Origin: Leclercia sp. 29361
GTDB taxonomy: Bacteria > Pseudomonadota > Gammaproteobacteria > Enterobacterales > Enterobacteriaceae
Reading direction: 5' to 3'
Assembly (NCBI RefSeq): GCF_011290365.1
Contig: NZ_CP049786.1
Span: 3,472,001 to 3,536,000 of the forward strand
Length of the DNA: 64,000 nt
Shown: piece after piece, positions 20,541 through 31,302 of the stretch
Numbering within the stretch: the stretch's first letter is position 1
Layout of the letters: every line of letters begins with the position of its first letter
Notes under the pieces: model-generated
The model's database searches: none
Told to the model about the DNA's origin: nothing
The model's input: the letters and a program-made list of their open reading frames with translations, nothing else
Position numbers and translations under genes: made by a program

Positions 20541-21518
20541 TTACGCGTTAGCTTCTTTTACTTCGCGGATGCGGTCCTGATACTCGCGCAGTTTCTGCGG
20601 CGTCATCATTCGACGCTGATCGTCGAGCACCATACCGCCGACTTCGTCCGCGATATGCTGGGCAGACTGCAGCATCAGCTTAAAGTTTTGCAGTTCATCG
20701 CCGTAAGATGGCACCTGCATAAAGATGGTAATGCCCGGGGTGGTAAAATCACCGGTCATTTCCGGATCAAAGGTGCCCGGGTTAACCATGTTCGCCAGGC
20801 TGAACAGGGAAGGACCGCTCCCGTCCGGGCTCAGGTGGCGATGGAAGATATTCATATCGCCAAATTTAAAGCCCGCCTGGTGAATGCTGTTGAGCAGCAG
20901 TTCGCCATTAATCGTTGTGCCATGATGGGCCGCTACGCTCATGACGATCACCGTCTCTTTGCGCTGCGGTTTTTCAACCACTGGGGCGGCTTCAACTACC
21001 GGCTCTGGCTCAACAACAGGCGCAGGCGCAGGGGCCGGTTGCGGCGCTGGCGCGACAGGCTGAGGTGCCTGCTGCTGCACGACCGGCTGCGGTTCAGGCT
21101 GAGCAACATACTGGGGTTGTGGCGCCGGTTGCTTGCGCACAGGCTCATGCTGCTGCGGTTGCGGCTGGTGTACCGGCTCGACCACAGGCTGCGGCGGCGC
21201 AGCGGGACGCGGCTGAGCAGATGCGTAAGGCGGCTGGTACTGATGCTGCGGAGGCTGACGAGGCGCTTCTTGCTCCCCATGGCCTGCGCCGGGCGCAGTA
21301 TTGGCCCGATGAACACGTACTTCACCCACACCCTCGTCTTCCGTGTCTTCGATATCGTCATCGTTATCGTCGTCACGAGTAGACTTCATGCGCTTCAGTG
21401 GGCGATCGCGAAACATAGAAGAGCGCTCTTTACGGCTGGTCCAGAACCCATGGACCAGTAAAGCGATTATGGCGATCGCGCCAACAATGATTAATATCAG
21501 ACGCAAATCCTGCATCAT
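20541..21518 (-). CDS. zipA: Cell division protein ZipA
   Basis: The 325-residue protein anchors FtsZ to the inner membrane at the division site. Residues 5-25 are the single N-terminal membrane helix ([20 protein letters not shown]), then a charged patch, a long Pro/Gln-rich flexible linker (about residues 85-190), and the C-terminal FtsZ-binding domain from about 195 ([14 protein letters not shown] to the end). The frame is open to 21569, but the ATG at 21518 matches the E. coli start MMQDLRL. The linker differs from E. coli, as is usual for this protein. Confidence 0.96.
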   Translation of the reverse strand: MMQDLRLILIIVGAIAIIALLVHGFWTSRKERSSMFRDRPLKRMKSTRDDDNDDDIEDTEDEGVGEVRVHRANTAPGAGHGEQEAPRQPPQHQYQPPYASAQPRPAAPPQPVVEPVHQPQPQQHEPVRKQPAPQPQYVAQPEPQPVVQQQAPQPVAPAPQPAPAPAPVVEPEPVVEAAPVVEKPQRKETVIVMSVAAHHGTTINGELLLNSIHQAGFKFGDMNIFHRHLSPDGSGPSLFSLANMVNPGTFDPEMTGDFTTPGITIFMQVPSYGDELQNFKLMLQSAQHIADEVGGMVLDDQRRMMTPQKLREYQDRIREVKEANA

Positions 21519-21748
21519 TATATTCTCTGTTGTTCTAACACCTTGCCACCACGGCAAACATTTACTCACTAAGAGTATTTGCCGATTACGTCAAGTGCAA
21601 GTGTATGGGGAGCATTCACAGCATAAAGATGAACTAAATCGTGCTTTTTGCTGTTTTTTCGAACATTTCCGAACTGGTGAATGCGCCGCAACTGGCTAAT
21701 ATAGGCAGGCAATTTCACTGGTTGTGATAAAAGGAGCTCAACCTGGTT

Positions 21749-22510
21749 ATGGTTTCATCAACATCTTCCCCTCCCCGCAGCGGCGTCTGGTACTTTTCTC
21801 AGGGCTGGAAACTGGTTTCGCTCCCGGGTATCCGGCGCTTTGTGATCCTCCCTCTGCTGATTAACATTCTGCTGATGGGAGGCGCCTTCTGGTGGCTGTT
21901 TACTCGCCTGGACAGCTGGATCCCGGCCATTATGAGCCATGTACCCGACTGGCTGCAGTGGCTCAGCTATCTGCTGTGGCCGCTGGTGGTGATTTCCATC
22001 CTGCTGGTCTTTGGGTATCTCTTTTCCACGATAGCCAACTGGATTGCCGCCCCCTTTAATGGCCTGCTCGCCGAACAACTCGAAGCCCGGCTAACGGGTG
22101 CGACACCGCCAGATACCGGGGTGCTGGGCATCATGAAGGATCTGCCGCGTATTATGAAACGCGAATGGCAAAAGTTCGCGTGGTACCTGCCCCGCGCCAT
22201 CGTGCTGTTGATCCTCTACTTTATTCCGGGTATCGGGCAGACGGTGGCCCCGGTGCTATGGTTCCTGTTCAGCGCGTGGATGCTGGCGATCCAGTACTGT
22301 GACTACCCGTTCGATAACCACAAAGTCCCGTTTAAAGAGATGCGCACTGCCCTGCGTGCCCGCAAGATGACCAACATGCAGTTTGGCGCGCTGACCAGCC
22401 TGTTCACCATGGTTCCGTTCCTGAATCTGTTCATCATGCCGGTTGCGGTGTGCGGCGCGACGGCGATGTGGGTCGACTGTTACCGTGATAAACACGCGTT
22501 GTGGAAATAA
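21749..22510 (+). CDS. cysZ: Sulfate transporter CysZ
   Basis: The 253-residue inner-membrane protein takes up sulfate for cysteine synthesis and has the same length as E. coli CysZ. Hydrophobic segments occur near residues 28-50, 70-95, 150-175 and 205-230, with the conserved [13 protein letters not shown] near the start. The ATG is preceded by AAAGGAGCT. It is followed after 154 bp by cysK in the same direction; a weak hairpin lies between. Confidence 0.96.
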   Translation: MVSSTSSPPRSGVWYFSQGWKLVSLPGIRRFVILPLLINILLMGGAFWWLFTRLDSWIPAIMSHVPDWLQWLSYLLWPLVVISILLVFGYLFSTIANWIAAPFNGLLAEQLEARLTGATPPDTGVLGIMKDLPRIMKREWQKFAWYLPRAIVLLILYFIPGIGQTVAPVLWFLFSAWMLAIQYCDYPFDNHKVPFKEMRTALRARKMTNMQFGALTSLFTMVPFLNLFIMPVAVCGATAMWVDCYRDKHALWK

Positions 22511-22520
22511 GTTAAATAAA

Positions 22521-22545
22521 GGGATGGCTTATGCCATCCCTTATT
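22521..22545 (+). terminator. Weak terminator after cysZ
   Basis: GGGATGGC-TTAT-GCCATCCC forms a strong stem followed by TTATT, so termination may be partial. Confidence 0.6.
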
Positions 22546-22664
22546 CCATACTGGATAGCATTATTTCTCATCAGCATATAGATATGCGAATTCCTTACTT
22601 CCCCATACTTAATCAACAGGTATGCTGGGTCGGTATCCCAATTTCAAACAGTTAAGGACAGGCC

Positions 22665-23636
22665 ATGAGTAAGATTTTTGAAGACAACTCGCTGACTATC
22701 GGTCACACGCCCCTGGTTCGACTGAACCGTATCGGTAATGGACGCATCCTGGCGAAGGTAGAATCTCGTAACCCAAGCTTCAGCGTAAAATGCCGTATCG
22801 GTGCCAATATGATTTGGGATGCGGAAAAGCGTGGCGTGTTGAAACCTGGCGTTGAGCTGGTTGAACCAACCAGCGGTAACACCGGTATTGCTCTGGCCTA
22901 CGTTGCCGCCGCGCGCGGTTACAAACTGACCCTGACCATGCCGGAAACCATGAGTATTGAACGTCGCAAGCTGCTGAAAGCGCTGGGCGCGAATCTGGTC
23001 CTGACCGAAGGCGCAAAAGGGATGAAGGGTGCGATTCAGAAAGCAGAAGAGATTGTTGCCAGCGATCCGGCAAAATATCTCCTGCTTCAGCAGTTCAGCA
23101 ACCCGGCTAACCCGGAGATTCACGAGAAGACCACCGGCCCGGAAATCTGGGAAGATACCGACGGTCAGGTGGATGTCTTTATTTCCGGCGTGGGTACTGG
23201 CGGTACGCTGACCGGCGTCTCTCGCTATATTAAAGGCACGAAAGGTAAAAAAGATCTGATTACCGTTGCCGTTGAGCCAACCGACTCCCCGGTAATTGCT
23301 CAGGCGCTGGCTGGTGAAGAGCTGAAACCGGGCCCGCACAAAATTCAGGGTATTGGCGCAGGCTTTATTCCGGGTAACCTGGATCTGAAACTGATTGATA
23401 AAGTTGTGGCTATCACCAACGATGAAGCCATCTCTACCGCCCGTCGTCTGATGGAAGAAGAAGGTATTCTGGCCGGGATCTCCTCCGGTGCTGCCGTCGC
23501 TGCTGCACTGCAATTACTCGAAGATGAAACCTTTACCAATAAGAATATCGTGGTTATTCTTCCTTCCTCGGGTGAGCGTTATTTAAGTACTGCACTGTTT
23601 GCCGATCTCTTCACAGAGAAAGAATTGCAACAGTAG
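22665..23636 (+). CDS. cysK: Cysteine synthase A (O-acetylserine sulfhydrylase A)
   Basis: The 323-residue PLP enzyme makes cysteine from O-acetylserine and sulfide. The PLP lysine is Lys42 in [11 protein letters not shown], the substrate loop is [11 protein letters not shown], and the cofactor phosphate loop is [10 protein letters not shown]. The last residues, ending LQQ, match E. coli CysK. The ATG has TTAAGGACAGG upstream. The 154-bp leader is the expected place of CysB binding, but I could not define a site. Confidence 0.98.
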   Translation: MSKIFEDNSLTIGHTPLVRLNRIGNGRILAKVESRNPSFSVKCRIGANMIWDAEKRGVLKPGVELVEPTSGNTGIALAYVAAARGYKLTLTMPETMSIERRKLLKALGANLVLTEGAKGMKGAIQKAEEIVASDPAKYLLLQQFSNPANPEIHEKTTGPEIWEDTDGQVDVFISGVGTGGTLTGVSRYIKGTKGKKDLITVAVEPTDSPVIAQALAGEELKPGPHKIQGIGAGFIPGNLDLKLIDKVVAITNDEAISTARRLMEEEGILAGISSGAAVAAALQLLEDETFTNKNIVVILPSSGERYLSTALFADLFTEKELQQ

Positions 23637-23658
23637 TGCCAGAATGTAAATATCGCGT

Positions 23659-23686
23659 AAAAAAGCACCCATCCGGGTGCTTTTTT
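23659..23686 (+). terminator. cysK terminator
   Basis: AAGCACCC-ATCC-GGGTGCTT with flanking A and T6 runs directly follows cysK. Confidence 0.9.
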
Positions 23687-24015
23687 GTGGCCTGCTTCAA
23701 AGTTTTATCTCGTCTGGCATTGCTTCACCCTGTTAGCTCTGGTATTTAAGCTGACAATTATTTTGAAGCTCGAAATTAATCGATACACGAATTCCCGCTG
23801 CTGAATCGATTTTATGATTTGGTTCAAGTCTTGCTTTCGCGGCATAATGTTTAATGTCGAACGAGACGTCAGCAGCCTGACATGCCAGTACCGGAATACG
23901 TTTGACACATCTGTGCCTCGTGCCGTTAAGCCGGTGCTAACAATACAGGCTAAAGTCCTGCCGCCAGGCTAGACTTTAGTTCCACAACACTAAACCAATA
24001 AGTTGGGGAAATACA
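23687..24015 (+). promoter_or_regulatory. pts operon promoter region
   Basis: This 329-bp leader without genes carries the ptsH promoters. A Cra-like site TGAATCGATTTT is at 23802-23813. A promoter resembling E. coli P0 has TTGGTT (23819-23824) and CATAAT (23843-23848), 18 bp apart. Further down CTAAAGTC (23950-23957) and GACTTTAG (23972-23979) form a perfect inverted repeat with a 14-nt spacer around a possible P1 -10 (TAGACT, 23970-23975). CRP control is expected but I could not place a site with confidence. Confidence 0.6.
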
Positions 24016-24273
24016 ATGTTCCAGCAAGAAGTTACCATTACCGCTCCGAACGGTCTGCACACCCGCCCTGCTGCTCAGTTTGTTAAAGAAGCAAAAGGCT
24101 TCACTTCTGAGATCACTGTGACTTCCAACGGCAAAAGCGCCAGCGCAAAAAGCCTGTTCAAACTGCAGACTCTGGGCCTGACTCAGGGTACCGTTGTGAC
24201 CATCTCCGCAGAAGGCGAAGACGAGCAGAAAGCAGTTGAGCATCTGGTAAAACTGATGGCTGAGCTCGAGTAA
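24016..24273 (+). CDS. ptsH: Phosphocarrier protein HPr
   Basis: The 85-residue protein takes a phosphoryl group from enzyme I on His15 ([12 protein letters not shown]) and passes it to sugar-specific EIIA domains. Ser46 (SAKSLFKL) is also present, though it is not kinase-regulated in enterobacteria. The sequence is essentially that of E. coli HPr. It is the first gene of ptsH-ptsI-crr; TTGGGGAAAT is the ribosome site. Confidence 0.99.
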
Positions 24274-24318
24274 GTATCCGGGTTCTTTGTAAAAATCAGT
24301 CACAAGTAAGGTAGGGTT

Positions 24319-26046
24319 ATGATTTCAGGCATTTTAGCATCCCCGGGTATCGCTTTCGGCAAAGCACTGCTGCTGAAGGAAGACGAGATCGTCATCGACC
24401 GGAAAAAAATTTCTGCCGACAAGGTTAGTCAGGAAGTTGAACGTTTTCTGAGTGGTCGTGCAAAGGCATCTGCGCAACTGGAAGCGATCAAGACTAAAGC
24501 TGGCGAAACTTTCGGTGAAGAAAAAGAAGCCATCTTCGAAGGCCACATCATGTTGCTCGAAGATGAGGAGCTGGAGCAGGAAATCATAGCCCTGATTAAA
24601 GATAAGAACATGACAGCGGATGCCGCTGCGCATGAAATTATCGAAGGTCAGGCGACTGCTCTCGAAGAGCTGGACGATGAATACCTGAAAGAACGTGCGG
24701 CTGACGTGCGTGATATCGGTAAGCGCCTGCTGCGCAACATCCTCGGCCTGGCCATCATCGATCTGAGCGCGATTCAGGACGAAGTGATCCTGGTTGCTGC
24801 TGACCTGACCCCGTCAGAAACCGCACAGCTGAACCTGAACAAGGTGCTGGGTTTCATCACTGACGCTGGCGGCCGTACCTCCCACACCTCTATCATGGCG
24901 CGTTCTCTGGAACTGCCAGCCATCGTGGGTACCGGTAGCGTGACCGCGCAGGTTAAAAACGACGACTATCTGATTCTGGATGCCGTAAACAATCTGGTTT
25001 ACGTCAACCCAACCAACGAGCAAATCGAAGAGCTGCGTGCCGTTCAGGAACAGGTTGCCACCGAGAAAGCCGAACTGGCAAAACTGAAAGATCTGCCGGC
25101 GATCACGCTGGACGGTCATCAGGTTGAAGTTTGTGCCAACATTGGTACCGTGCGTGACGTTGATGGCGCTGAGCGCAACGGCGCGGAAGGTGTAGGCCTG
25201 TACCGTACTGAATTCCTGTTCATGGACCGTGACGCGCTGCCAACCGAAGAAGAGCAGTTTGCTGCTTACAAAGCGGTAGCTGAAGCGTGTGGCTCACAGG
25301 CGGTTATCGTCCGTACCATGGACATCGGTGGCGACAAAGAGCTGCCGTACATGAACTTCCCGAAAGAAGAGAACCCGTTCCTGGGCTGGCGTGCGGTACG
25401 TATCGCCATGGATCGTAAAGAGATCCTGCGCGACCAGGTTCGTGCCATCCTGCGTGCTTCCGCGTTCGGTAAGCTGCGCATCATGTTCCCGATGATCATC
25501 TCTGTTGAAGAAGTGCGTGCACTGAAGAAAGAGATCGAGATCTACAAACAGGAACTGCGCGACGAAGGTAAAGCGTTCGACGAATCTATCGAAGTCGGCG
25601 TGATGGTGGAAACCCCAGCCGCGGCAACGATTGCCCGTCATTTAGCGAAAGAAGTCGATTTCTTTAGTATTGGTACCAACGATTTAACCCAGTACACCCT
25701 GGCAGTTGACCGTGGTAATGATATGATTTCACATCTTTACCAGCCAATGTCACCGTCCGTGCTGACGCTTATCAAGCAAGTTATTGATGCTTCTCATGCC
25801 GAAGGCAAATGGACTGGTATGTGTGGTGAGCTTGCAGGCGATGAACGTGCTACACTTCTGTTGCTGGGTATGGGTCTGGACGAGTTCTCTATGAGCGCCA
25901 TTTCCATCCCGCGCATTAAGAAGATCATCCGTAACACGAACTTCGAAGATGCGAAGGTATTAGCAGAGCAGGCTCTTGCTCAACCGACAACGGACGAGTT
26001 AATGACGCTGGTTAACAAGTTCATTGAAGAAAAAACAATCTGCTAA
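24319..26046 (+). CDS. ptsI: PTS enzyme I
   Basis: The 575-residue cytoplasmic enzyme autophosphorylates with phosphoenolpyruvate and phosphorylates HPr. The active histidine lies in [17 protein letters not shown] (about residue 189), the PEP-binding TIM barrel occupies the C-terminal half, and MCGELAGDE carries the conserved active-site cysteine. It starts 45 bp after ptsH with a TAAGGTAGGG ribosome site. Same length as E. coli EI. Confidence 0.99.
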   Translation: MISGILASPGIAFGKALLLKEDEIVIDRKKISADKVSQEVERFLSGRAKASAQLEAIKTKAGETFGEEKEAIFEGHIMLLEDEELEQEIIALIKDKNMTADAAAHEIIEGQATALEELDDEYLKERAADVRDIGKRLLRNILGLAIIDLSAIQDEVILVAADLTPSETAQLNLNKVLGFITDAGGRTSHTSIMARSLELPAIVGTGSVTAQVKNDDYLILDAVNNLVYVNPTNEQIEELRAVQEQVATEKAELAKLKDLPAITLDGHQVEVCANIGTVRDVDGAERNGAEGVGLYRTEFLFMDRDALPTEEEQFAAYKAVAEACGSQAVIVRTMDIGGDKELPYMNFPKEENPFLGWRAVRIAMDRKEILRDQVRAILRASAFGKLRIMFPMIISVEEVRALKKEIEIYKQELRDEGKAFDESIEVGVMVETPAAATIARHLAKEVDFFSIGTNDLTQYTLAVDRGNDMISHLYQPMSPSVLTLIKQVIDASHAEGKWTGMCGELAGDERATLLLLGMGLDEFSMSAISIPRIKKIIRNTNFEDAKVLAEQALAQPTTDELMTLVNKFIEEKTIC

Positions 26047-26089
26047 TCCACGAGATGCGGCCCAATTTACTGCTTAGGAGAGATGGCTA

Positions 26090-26593
26090 ATGGGGTTATT
26101 TAGTAAACTGTTCGGTGACAAAGGCAACAGCGACACCGGAACTATTGAGATTGTTGCTCCGCTGTCTGGTGAAATCGTCAACATCGAAGACGTGCCGGAT
26201 GTCGTGTTTGCAGAGAAAATTGTTGGTGATGGCATTGCTATCAAACCGACCGGTAACAAAATGGTTGCGCCGGTTGATGGTACCATCGGTAAGATTTTTG
26301 AAACCAACCACGCATTTTCTATCGAATCTGATAGCGGTATTGAGCTGTTCGTTCACTTCGGTATCGACACCGTCGAGCTGAAAGGCGAAGGCTTCAAGCG
26401 TATCGCTGAAGAAGGCCAGCGCGTTAAAGTTGGCGACCCGGTTATTGAATTCGATCTGCCACTGCTGGAAGAGAAAGCCAAGTCTACCCTGACTCCGGTT
26501 GTTATCTCCAACATGGACGAAATCAAAGAACTGATCAAACTGTCCGGCAGCGTTACCGTGGGTGAAACCCCGGTTATCCGCATCAAGAAGTAA
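26090..26593 (+). CDS. crr: Glucose-specific EIIA component (Crr)
   Basis: The 167-residue protein carries phosphate from HPr to the glucose permease and regulates adenylate cyclase and non-PTS permeases. The phospho-histidine is His89 ([11 protein letters not shown]) with partner His74 (NHAFSIES). It is two residues shorter than E. coli Crr (169), with the difference confined to the amphipathic N-terminal tail ([15 protein letters not shown]), which in E. coli contacts the membrane. From residue 16 on it is almost identical. Confidence 0.98.
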   Translation: MGLFSKLFGDKGNSDTGTIEIVAPLSGEIVNIEDVPDVVFAEKIVGDGIAIKPTGNKMVAPVDGTIGKIFETNHAFSIESDSGIELFVHFGIDTVELKGEGFKRIAEEGQRVKVGDPVIEFDLPLLEEKAKSTLTPVVISNMDEIKELIKLSGSVTVGETPVIRIKK

Positions 26594-26607
26594 CTTCTTG
26601 CCGCACA

Positions 26608-26636
26608 GAAAAATGGCGCCTTCGGGCGCCATTTTT
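26608..26636. terminator. Terminator between crr and pdxK
   Basis: AAAAATGGCGCC-TTCG-GGCGCCATTTTT is a bidirectional stem between convergent genes. Confidence 0.92.
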
Positions 26637-26641
26637 GTTTA

Positions 26642-27478
26642 TCAGGCCGGGAGAACCAGCTCGTCGTACCCCTTCTCCTGGGTGTGCTGCATCACCTGCG
26701 TCACCCTGTCCCCTGCCCGGCTTATCGCCGCAGCCACGCTCTCGTTCTGCACCAGCGCGCTGACCAGTTCAGAACAGAACAGATCCCCGGTGCCTTTCAG
26801 ATCGGCTTTGATGCGCGGATGAGCGCTGACCGTCACGTTATCGTGGGAGACTAAAACTACGTGGATGCTGTCAGTATCACCGGCAACCGGCGCACTGGTG
26901 ATTGCCACCCACTGCAGGGTATCGGATAGCAGCCCTCTGGCAGCGGCAATGGCGCTGGCGTTGTCCCGGCACGATTTGCCGCTAAGGACTTCCAGCTCAT
27001 AGACGTTCGGGGTAATTCCCTGCGCCAGCGGCAGCAGGTGCTGACGGTAGGCTTCCGGAATCTCCGGTTTGACGTAGGTGCCGCTGTCGGTGTCACCAAT
27101 CACCGGGTCTACCAGGATCAGCACATCGGGATGCTGCGCCTTTACCACACGCAGCCACTCCGCCAGCAGGGCAATCTGGCTGGCGCTGCCCATATAGCCG
27201 GTGGTGACCGCCTTCAACTCGCGCAGCACGTCGCGCTCGCCCAGCGCTTTCAGATAGCCGCTAAACCACTCGTCGGGGATCACCCCGCCGTAGAAGGTGT
27301 CGTAATGCGGGGTATTGCTGAACAGCACCGTCGGGATCGCCGTCACGTTGAGGTGATGCTGGCGAATGTTGGGCACCGCAATGCTGTTACCGACGCTGCC
27401 GTACACCACCTGGGACTGCACCGCCACAATATCGGTCTGCTGCGCCCGGGAGTTGTCCCGGAATAAAATCATTTCCAT
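26642..27478 (-). CDS. pdxK: Pyridoxine/pyridoxal/pyridoxamine kinase
   Basis: The 278-residue ribokinase-like enzyme phosphorylates B6 vitamers in the salvage path to [18 protein letters not shown] near the start binds substrate, and [13 protein letters not shown] near the end holds the anion hole and catalytic Asp. It is five residues shorter than E. coli PdxK, mostly at the C-terminus. Its start lies five bases after the cysM stop, so the two may be cotranscribed; in K-12 yfeK and yfeS sit between them. An alternative start is the ATG two codons downstream. Confidence 0.95.
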   Translation of the reverse strand: MEMILFRDNSRAQQTDIVAVQSQVVYGSVGNSIAVPNIRQHHLNVTAIPTVLFSNTPHYDTFYGGVIPDEWFSGYLKALGERDVLRELKAVTTGYMGSASQIALLAEWLRVVKAQHPDVLILVDPVIGDTDSGTYVKPEIPEAYRQHLLPLAQGITPNVYELEVLSGKSCRDNASAIAAARGLLSDTLQWVAITSAPVAGDTDSIHVVLVSHDNVTVSAHPRIKADLKGTGDLFCSELVSALVQNESVAAAISRAGDRVTQVMQHTQEKGYDELVLPA

Positions 27479-27483
27479 AGCCT

Positions 27484-28395
27484 TTAGATCCCTGCGCCCT
27501 GCGCATAGCTCTCCTCACCAAACACGCCGGTAGAGAGGTAGCGATCACCGCGATCGCAGATGATCGCCACCACCACTGCCCCCGGCGTTGCCGCTGCTAC
27601 CCGCAGGGCGCCGGCTACCGCGCCGCCAGAACTGACGCCGCAGAAGACCCCTTCGCGCACGGCCAGTTCACGCATGGTATTTTCCGCCTCGCGCTGATGA
27701 ATATCCAGCACCTGGTCCACAAGCGAGGCATTAAAAATACCCGGCATGTACTCCGCAGGCCAGCGGCGAATGCCCGGTATGCTGCTGCCCTCTTCGGGCT
27801 GCAGACCGACAATGGTGACCGCCTTTTCCTGCTCGCGCAGAAAACGGGATACCCCCGTGATGGTCCCGGTGGTGCCCATACTGGAGACGAAATGGGTGAT
27901 GCGGCCTGCGGTCTGCTGCCAGATCTCCGGGCCGGTCGTCGTGTAGTGTGCGTAAGGGTTATCGGGGTTGTTGAACTGATCGAGCAGTTTGCCTTCGCCG
28001 CGGTTCGCCATCTCAAGCGCCAGATCCCGTGCCCCTTCCATCCCCTGCTCTTTGCTGACCAGAATAAGCTCGGCGCCATAGGCCAGCATCGCAGCACGCC
28101 GCTCCTGGCTCATATTGTCTGGCATCAGCAGCTTCATGCGATAGCCTTTGAGGGCGGCAATCATCGCCAGTGCGATGCCGGTATTCCCGCTGGTGGCCTC
28201 AATCAGCACATCGCCGGGTTTAATTTCTCCGCGCTTTTCCGCCTCGACAATCATCGACAGCGCCGCACGGTCTTTGACCGACCCCGCCGGGTTGTTGCCT
28301 TCCAGTTTGATCCAGATTTCGCTGCCGTTGTCCGGCCCCATGCGCTGCAGTTTGATCAGAGGGGTGTTGCCGATGGTTTGTTCGAGTGTATTCAC
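27484..28395 (-). CDS. cysM: Cysteine synthase B
   Basis: The 303-residue PLP enzyme makes cysteine from O-acetylserine with sulfide, or S-sulfocysteine with thiosulfate. The PLP lysine is Lys41 in [13 protein letters not shown], followed by [11 protein letters not shown] and the phosphate loop [11 protein letters not shown]. It lies downstream of the cysPTWA transporter genes that bring in thiosulfate, separated by a REP pair. Length equals E. coli CysM. Confidence 0.97.
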   Translation of the reverse strand: MNTLEQTIGNTPLIKLQRMGPDNGSEIWIKLEGNNPAGSVKDRAALSMIVEAEKRGEIKPGDVLIEATSGNTGIALAMIAALKGYRMKLLMPDNMSQERRAAMLAYGAELILVSKEQGMEGARDLALEMANRGEGKLLDQFNNPDNPYAHYTTTGPEIWQQTAGRITHFVSSMGTTGTITGVSRFLREQEKAVTIVGLQPEEGSSIPGIRRWPAEYMPGIFNASLVDQVLDIHQREAENTMRELAVREGVFCGVSSGGAVAGALRVAAATPGAVVVAIICDRGDRYLSTGVFGEESYAQGAGI

Positions 28396-28415
28396 GATTT
28401 TTACTCAATAAAAAA

Positions 28416-28487
28416 GCCGGGTGGCGCATCGCTTACCCGGCCTACATCCGTGCTTTTGTAGGCCCGGTAAGCGTAGCGCCACCGGGC
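28416..28487. repeat. Paired REP elements (BIME) between cysA and cysM
   Basis: GCCGGGTGGCGCATCGCTTA... and its inverted partner GTAGGCCCGGTAAGCGTAGC... face each other around a short spacer. This is the classic arrangement of two opposed REP sequences. Confidence 0.88.
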
Positions 28488-28509
28488 GATAAACATGGTC
28501 AATAACCTA

Positions 28510-29604
28510 TCAGGCAGATTCCGCCAGAGCAAGATCTCCCCGCGTCTCGATGCGATCCTTATCGTGATAAATGCGCGCATGTTGCAGGCCGACAAACAGC
28601 CGTTCGCCGCGGTATGGCGGCTCCTCGTCGCGCATCACCACCGTCAGCGGTTCGTCATACCAGCCCAACGGCTGTACCACTAACTGGGTGTAGTGACCTT
28701 TCGGACTGGCCTCCAGCACCTGCACCGGCAGCGGCGAATCGAGGCTGGTGCGACGGCTGACGTCAACTTCCCACGGGCGCAGGAACAGATCCACCGGGCC
28801 CTGATAGCCAGGGGTGTAACCCAGCGGCCAGCGATGGGCACCGACGTGGAACTGACCGCCGCGAACGGTGCCGTGCAGGCGGTTCACTTCGCCCATAAAT
28901 TCCAGTACAAAGCGGGTGGCCGGTTCACGCCAGAGCTGTTCTGGCTCATCGACCTGCTCGATATTCCCCTGGCTCATCACCACCACCCGGTCGGCCACTT
29001 CCATCGCCTCTTCCTGATCGTGGGTCACAAAGACGCTGGTGAATTTCAGCTCTTCATGCAGCTGACGCAGCCAGCGGCGCAGCTCTTTACGCACCTGGGC
29101 ATCCAGCGCGCCGAAAGGTTCATCCAGCAGCAGGATCTGCGGCTCAACCGCCAGGGCGCGAGCCAGCGCCACGCGCTGTTTCTGCCCGCCGGAAAGCTGG
29201 GCCGGATAACGGTCTGCCAGATGCGCCAGTTGCACCATCTCCAGCAGTTTGGTCACTTTCGCCTTGATAGTGGCGGCATTGGGACGCTCGCGACGCGGCA
29301 GTACCGTCAGGCCGAAGGCGATGTTGTCGAACACCGTCATATGGCGGAACAGGGCGTAATGCTGGAACACAAAGCCCACCTTACGATCGCGCGCATGCAG
29401 GCGGCTGACGTCGGTGCCGTGGAAACGAATGTGCCCGCTGGTCTGGTGCTCCAGACCGGCGATAATACGCAGCAGCGTGGTTTTACCGGAGCCAGACGGC
29501 CCCAACAACGCCACCATTTGTCCGGAAGGGATATCCAGCGAGATATCGTTCAGCACCTGGGTGCGACCAAAGGACTTCTTAATATTGGCAATCTCAATGC
29601 TCAT
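28510..29604 (-). CDS. cysA: Sulfate/thiosulfate ABC transporter ATPase CysA
   Basis: The 364-residue ATPase powers sulfate and thiosulfate uptake. Walker A is [12 protein letters not shown], the signature is [14 protein letters not shown] and Walker B is [12 protein letters not shown]; the last third is the regulatory TOBE-type domain. Its first 11 bases overlap the end of cysW, so translation is coupled. It is the last gene of cysPTWA. Confidence 0.97.
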   Translation of the reverse strand: MSIEIANIKKSFGRTQVLNDISLDIPSGQMVALLGPSGSGKTTLLRIIAGLEHQTSGHIRFHGTDVSRLHARDRKVGFVFQHYALFRHMTVFDNIAFGLTVLPRRERPNAATIKAKVTKLLEMVQLAHLADRYPAQLSGGQKQRVALARALAVEPQILLLDEPFGALDAQVRKELRRWLRQLHEELKFTSVFVTHDQEEAMEVADRVVVMSQGNIEQVDEPEQLWREPATRFVLEFMGEVNRLHGTVRGGQFHVGAHRWPLGYTPGYQGPVDLFLRPWEVDVSRRTSLDSPLPVQVLEASPKGHYTQLVVQPLGWYDEPLTVVMRDEEPPYRGERLFVGLQHARIYHDKDRIETRGDLALAESA

Positions 29605-30469
29605 GATTTCCCTCCTGATGCTGGCGTTTGGCCTGATTCTCTAAACGCCACTGCACCATACTCTTTAAAAACAGGGTCAAAATAGCCATCAGCGTTAGCA
29701 GGGCTGCGGCGGTAAAGGAACCGACGGTGTTGTAGTCCTGCTGCAGCAATTCAATTTGTAACGGCAGCGACAGGGTTTCGCCGCGGATCGAGCCGGACAC
29801 CACCGATACCGCGCCAAACTCGCCAATGGCGCGGGCGTTGGTCAGCACCACACCATACAGCAACGCCCAGCGGATGTTCGGCAGGGTCACGCGGCGGAAC
29901 ATCTGCCAGCCGGACGCGCCAAGTAAAATCGCCGCTTCGTCTTCATGGCTGCCCTGACTCAGCATCACCGGCACCAGCTCGCGCACCACAAACGGACAGG
30001 TCACAAAGACCGTCACCAGCACCATGCCCGGCCAGGCGAACATAATCTGTAAGTTATGTTCATCCAGCCAGCCGCCCAGCGGGCCGTTGGAGCCGTAGAA
30101 CAGCAGATATACCAGACCGGCCACCACTGGCGAGACCGCAAACGGGATATCCAGCAGGGTCAACAGCAGCTGGCGGCCCGGGAAGTCAAAGCGCGTTACC
30201 AGCCAGGCCAGCAGGATGCCAAACACCAGGTTCACCGGCACGGTAATCAAGGCAATCATTACCGTCAGCCAGATGGCGTGCAGCATGTCCGGGTCGGCCA
30301 GGTTTTGCAGCGCGGGCATAATGCCTTTGCTGAACGCCTGGACAAAGATGTACACCGTCGGCACGACCAGAATGAAGGCCGATACCAGCACGCCGGTACC
30401 AATCAGCAGCCATTTTCCCCAGTTAATGCGGGGCGCGTCGTAGCGTTTCAATTGAGTGATTTCCGCCAT
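29594..30469 (-). CDS. cysW: Sulfate/thiosulfate ABC permease CysW
   Basis: The 291-residue inner-membrane permease has six membrane segments and the EAA loop that docks to CysA ([22 protein letters not shown]). It equals E. coli CysW in length. The start overlaps the cysT stop by one base (TGATG) and its end overlaps cysA. Confidence 0.97.
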   Translation of the reverse strand: MAEITQLKRYDAPRINWGKWLLIGTGVLVSAFILVVPTVYIFVQAFSKGIMPALQNLADPDMLHAIWLTVMIALITVPVNLVFGILLAWLVTRFDFPGRQLLLTLLDIPFAVSPVVAGLVYLLFYGSNGPLGGWLDEHNLQIMFAWPGMVLVTVFVTCPFVVRELVPVMLSQGSHEDEAAILLGASGWQMFRRVTLPNIRWALLYGVVLTNARAIGEFGAVSVVSGSIRGETLSLPLQIELLQQDYNTVGSFTAAALLTLMAILTLFLKSMVQWRLENQAKRQHQEGNHEH

Positions 30470-31302
30470 CAGTGACCTACCACGCGTCGACCAAAGCGAC
30501 TTTGCAGAGTGTTAATCGAGAACAGCAGCAGCAGCGAGGCCGCGAGAATCACCGAGGCGATGGCACTCGCCGCCGGGTAATCAAACTCCTGCAAACGAAC
30601 AAAAATCATTAGCGAGGTGACTTCGGTTTTCCACGCGATGTTACCGGCGATAAAGATCACCGCGCCGAACTCGCCGAGGCTGCGGGTAAACGACAGTGCG
30701 ACACCGGCCACCAGCGCCGGAGAGAGTTCCGGCATGACCACTTTGCGGAAACTCTGCCAGCGCGTCGCGCCCAGGGTTTCGGCCGCTTCTTCATATTCCG
30801 GACCTAACTCCTCCAGCACCGGCTGCACGGTTCGCACCACAAACGGGATACTGGTAAAGGCCATCGCCACCGCAATGCCGAGCCAGGTATAGGTCACCTT
30901 GATATCAAACTTCGCCAGCCACTCACCGTAAAAGCCGTTCACCGAGAACAGCGAGGCGAGGGTTAAACCGGCCACCGCGGTAGGCAGCGCAAACGGCAGA
31001 TCCATTAGCGCATCCAGCAGCGTGCGGCCCGGGAAGCGGTAGCGGGTTAAAATCCACGCCATCAGCAGGCCGAACACACCGTTGAAAATCGAGGCTACAA
31101 ACGCCGACAGCAGCGTCACCTTATAGGCCGCCACCACCTGCGGGTTACTGATCACTTCCCAGTACTGGGACCAGCTCATCTCAGAGAGCTGGACCACCAG
31201 CGCACTGAGCGGTAACAACAAAATCAGACAGACGAACAGCAGGCTGGTCCCGAGGCTTAAGGTAAAGCCCGGCAGCACACGTCTGGTAGAGACTGCAAAC
31301 AT
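30469..31302 (-). CDS. cysT: Sulfate/thiosulfate ABC permease CysT (CysU)
   Basis: The 277-residue permease pairs with CysW in the membrane. The EAA loop is EYEEAAETLGATRWQSFRKV. The start overlaps the cysP stop by one base (TAATG), showing tight translational coupling. Confidence 0.97.
   Translation of the reverse strand: MFAVSTRRVLPGFTLSLGTSLLFVCLILLLPLSALVVQLSEMSWSQYWEVISNPQVVAAYKVTLLSAFVASIFNGVFGLLMAWILTRYRFPGRTLLDALMDLPFALPTAVAGLTLASLFSVNGFYGEWLAKFDIKVTYTWLGIAVAMAFTSIPFVVRTVQPVLEELGPEYEEAAETLGATRWQSFRKVVMPELSPALVAGVALSFTRSLGEFGAVIFIAGNIAWKTEVTSLMIFVRLQEFDYPAASAIASVILAASLLLLFSINTLQSRFGRRVVGH

Noticed and set aside
22644..23513. 289-codon open frame opposite cysK
   Set aside because: It lies entirely antisense to cysK, with no family features.
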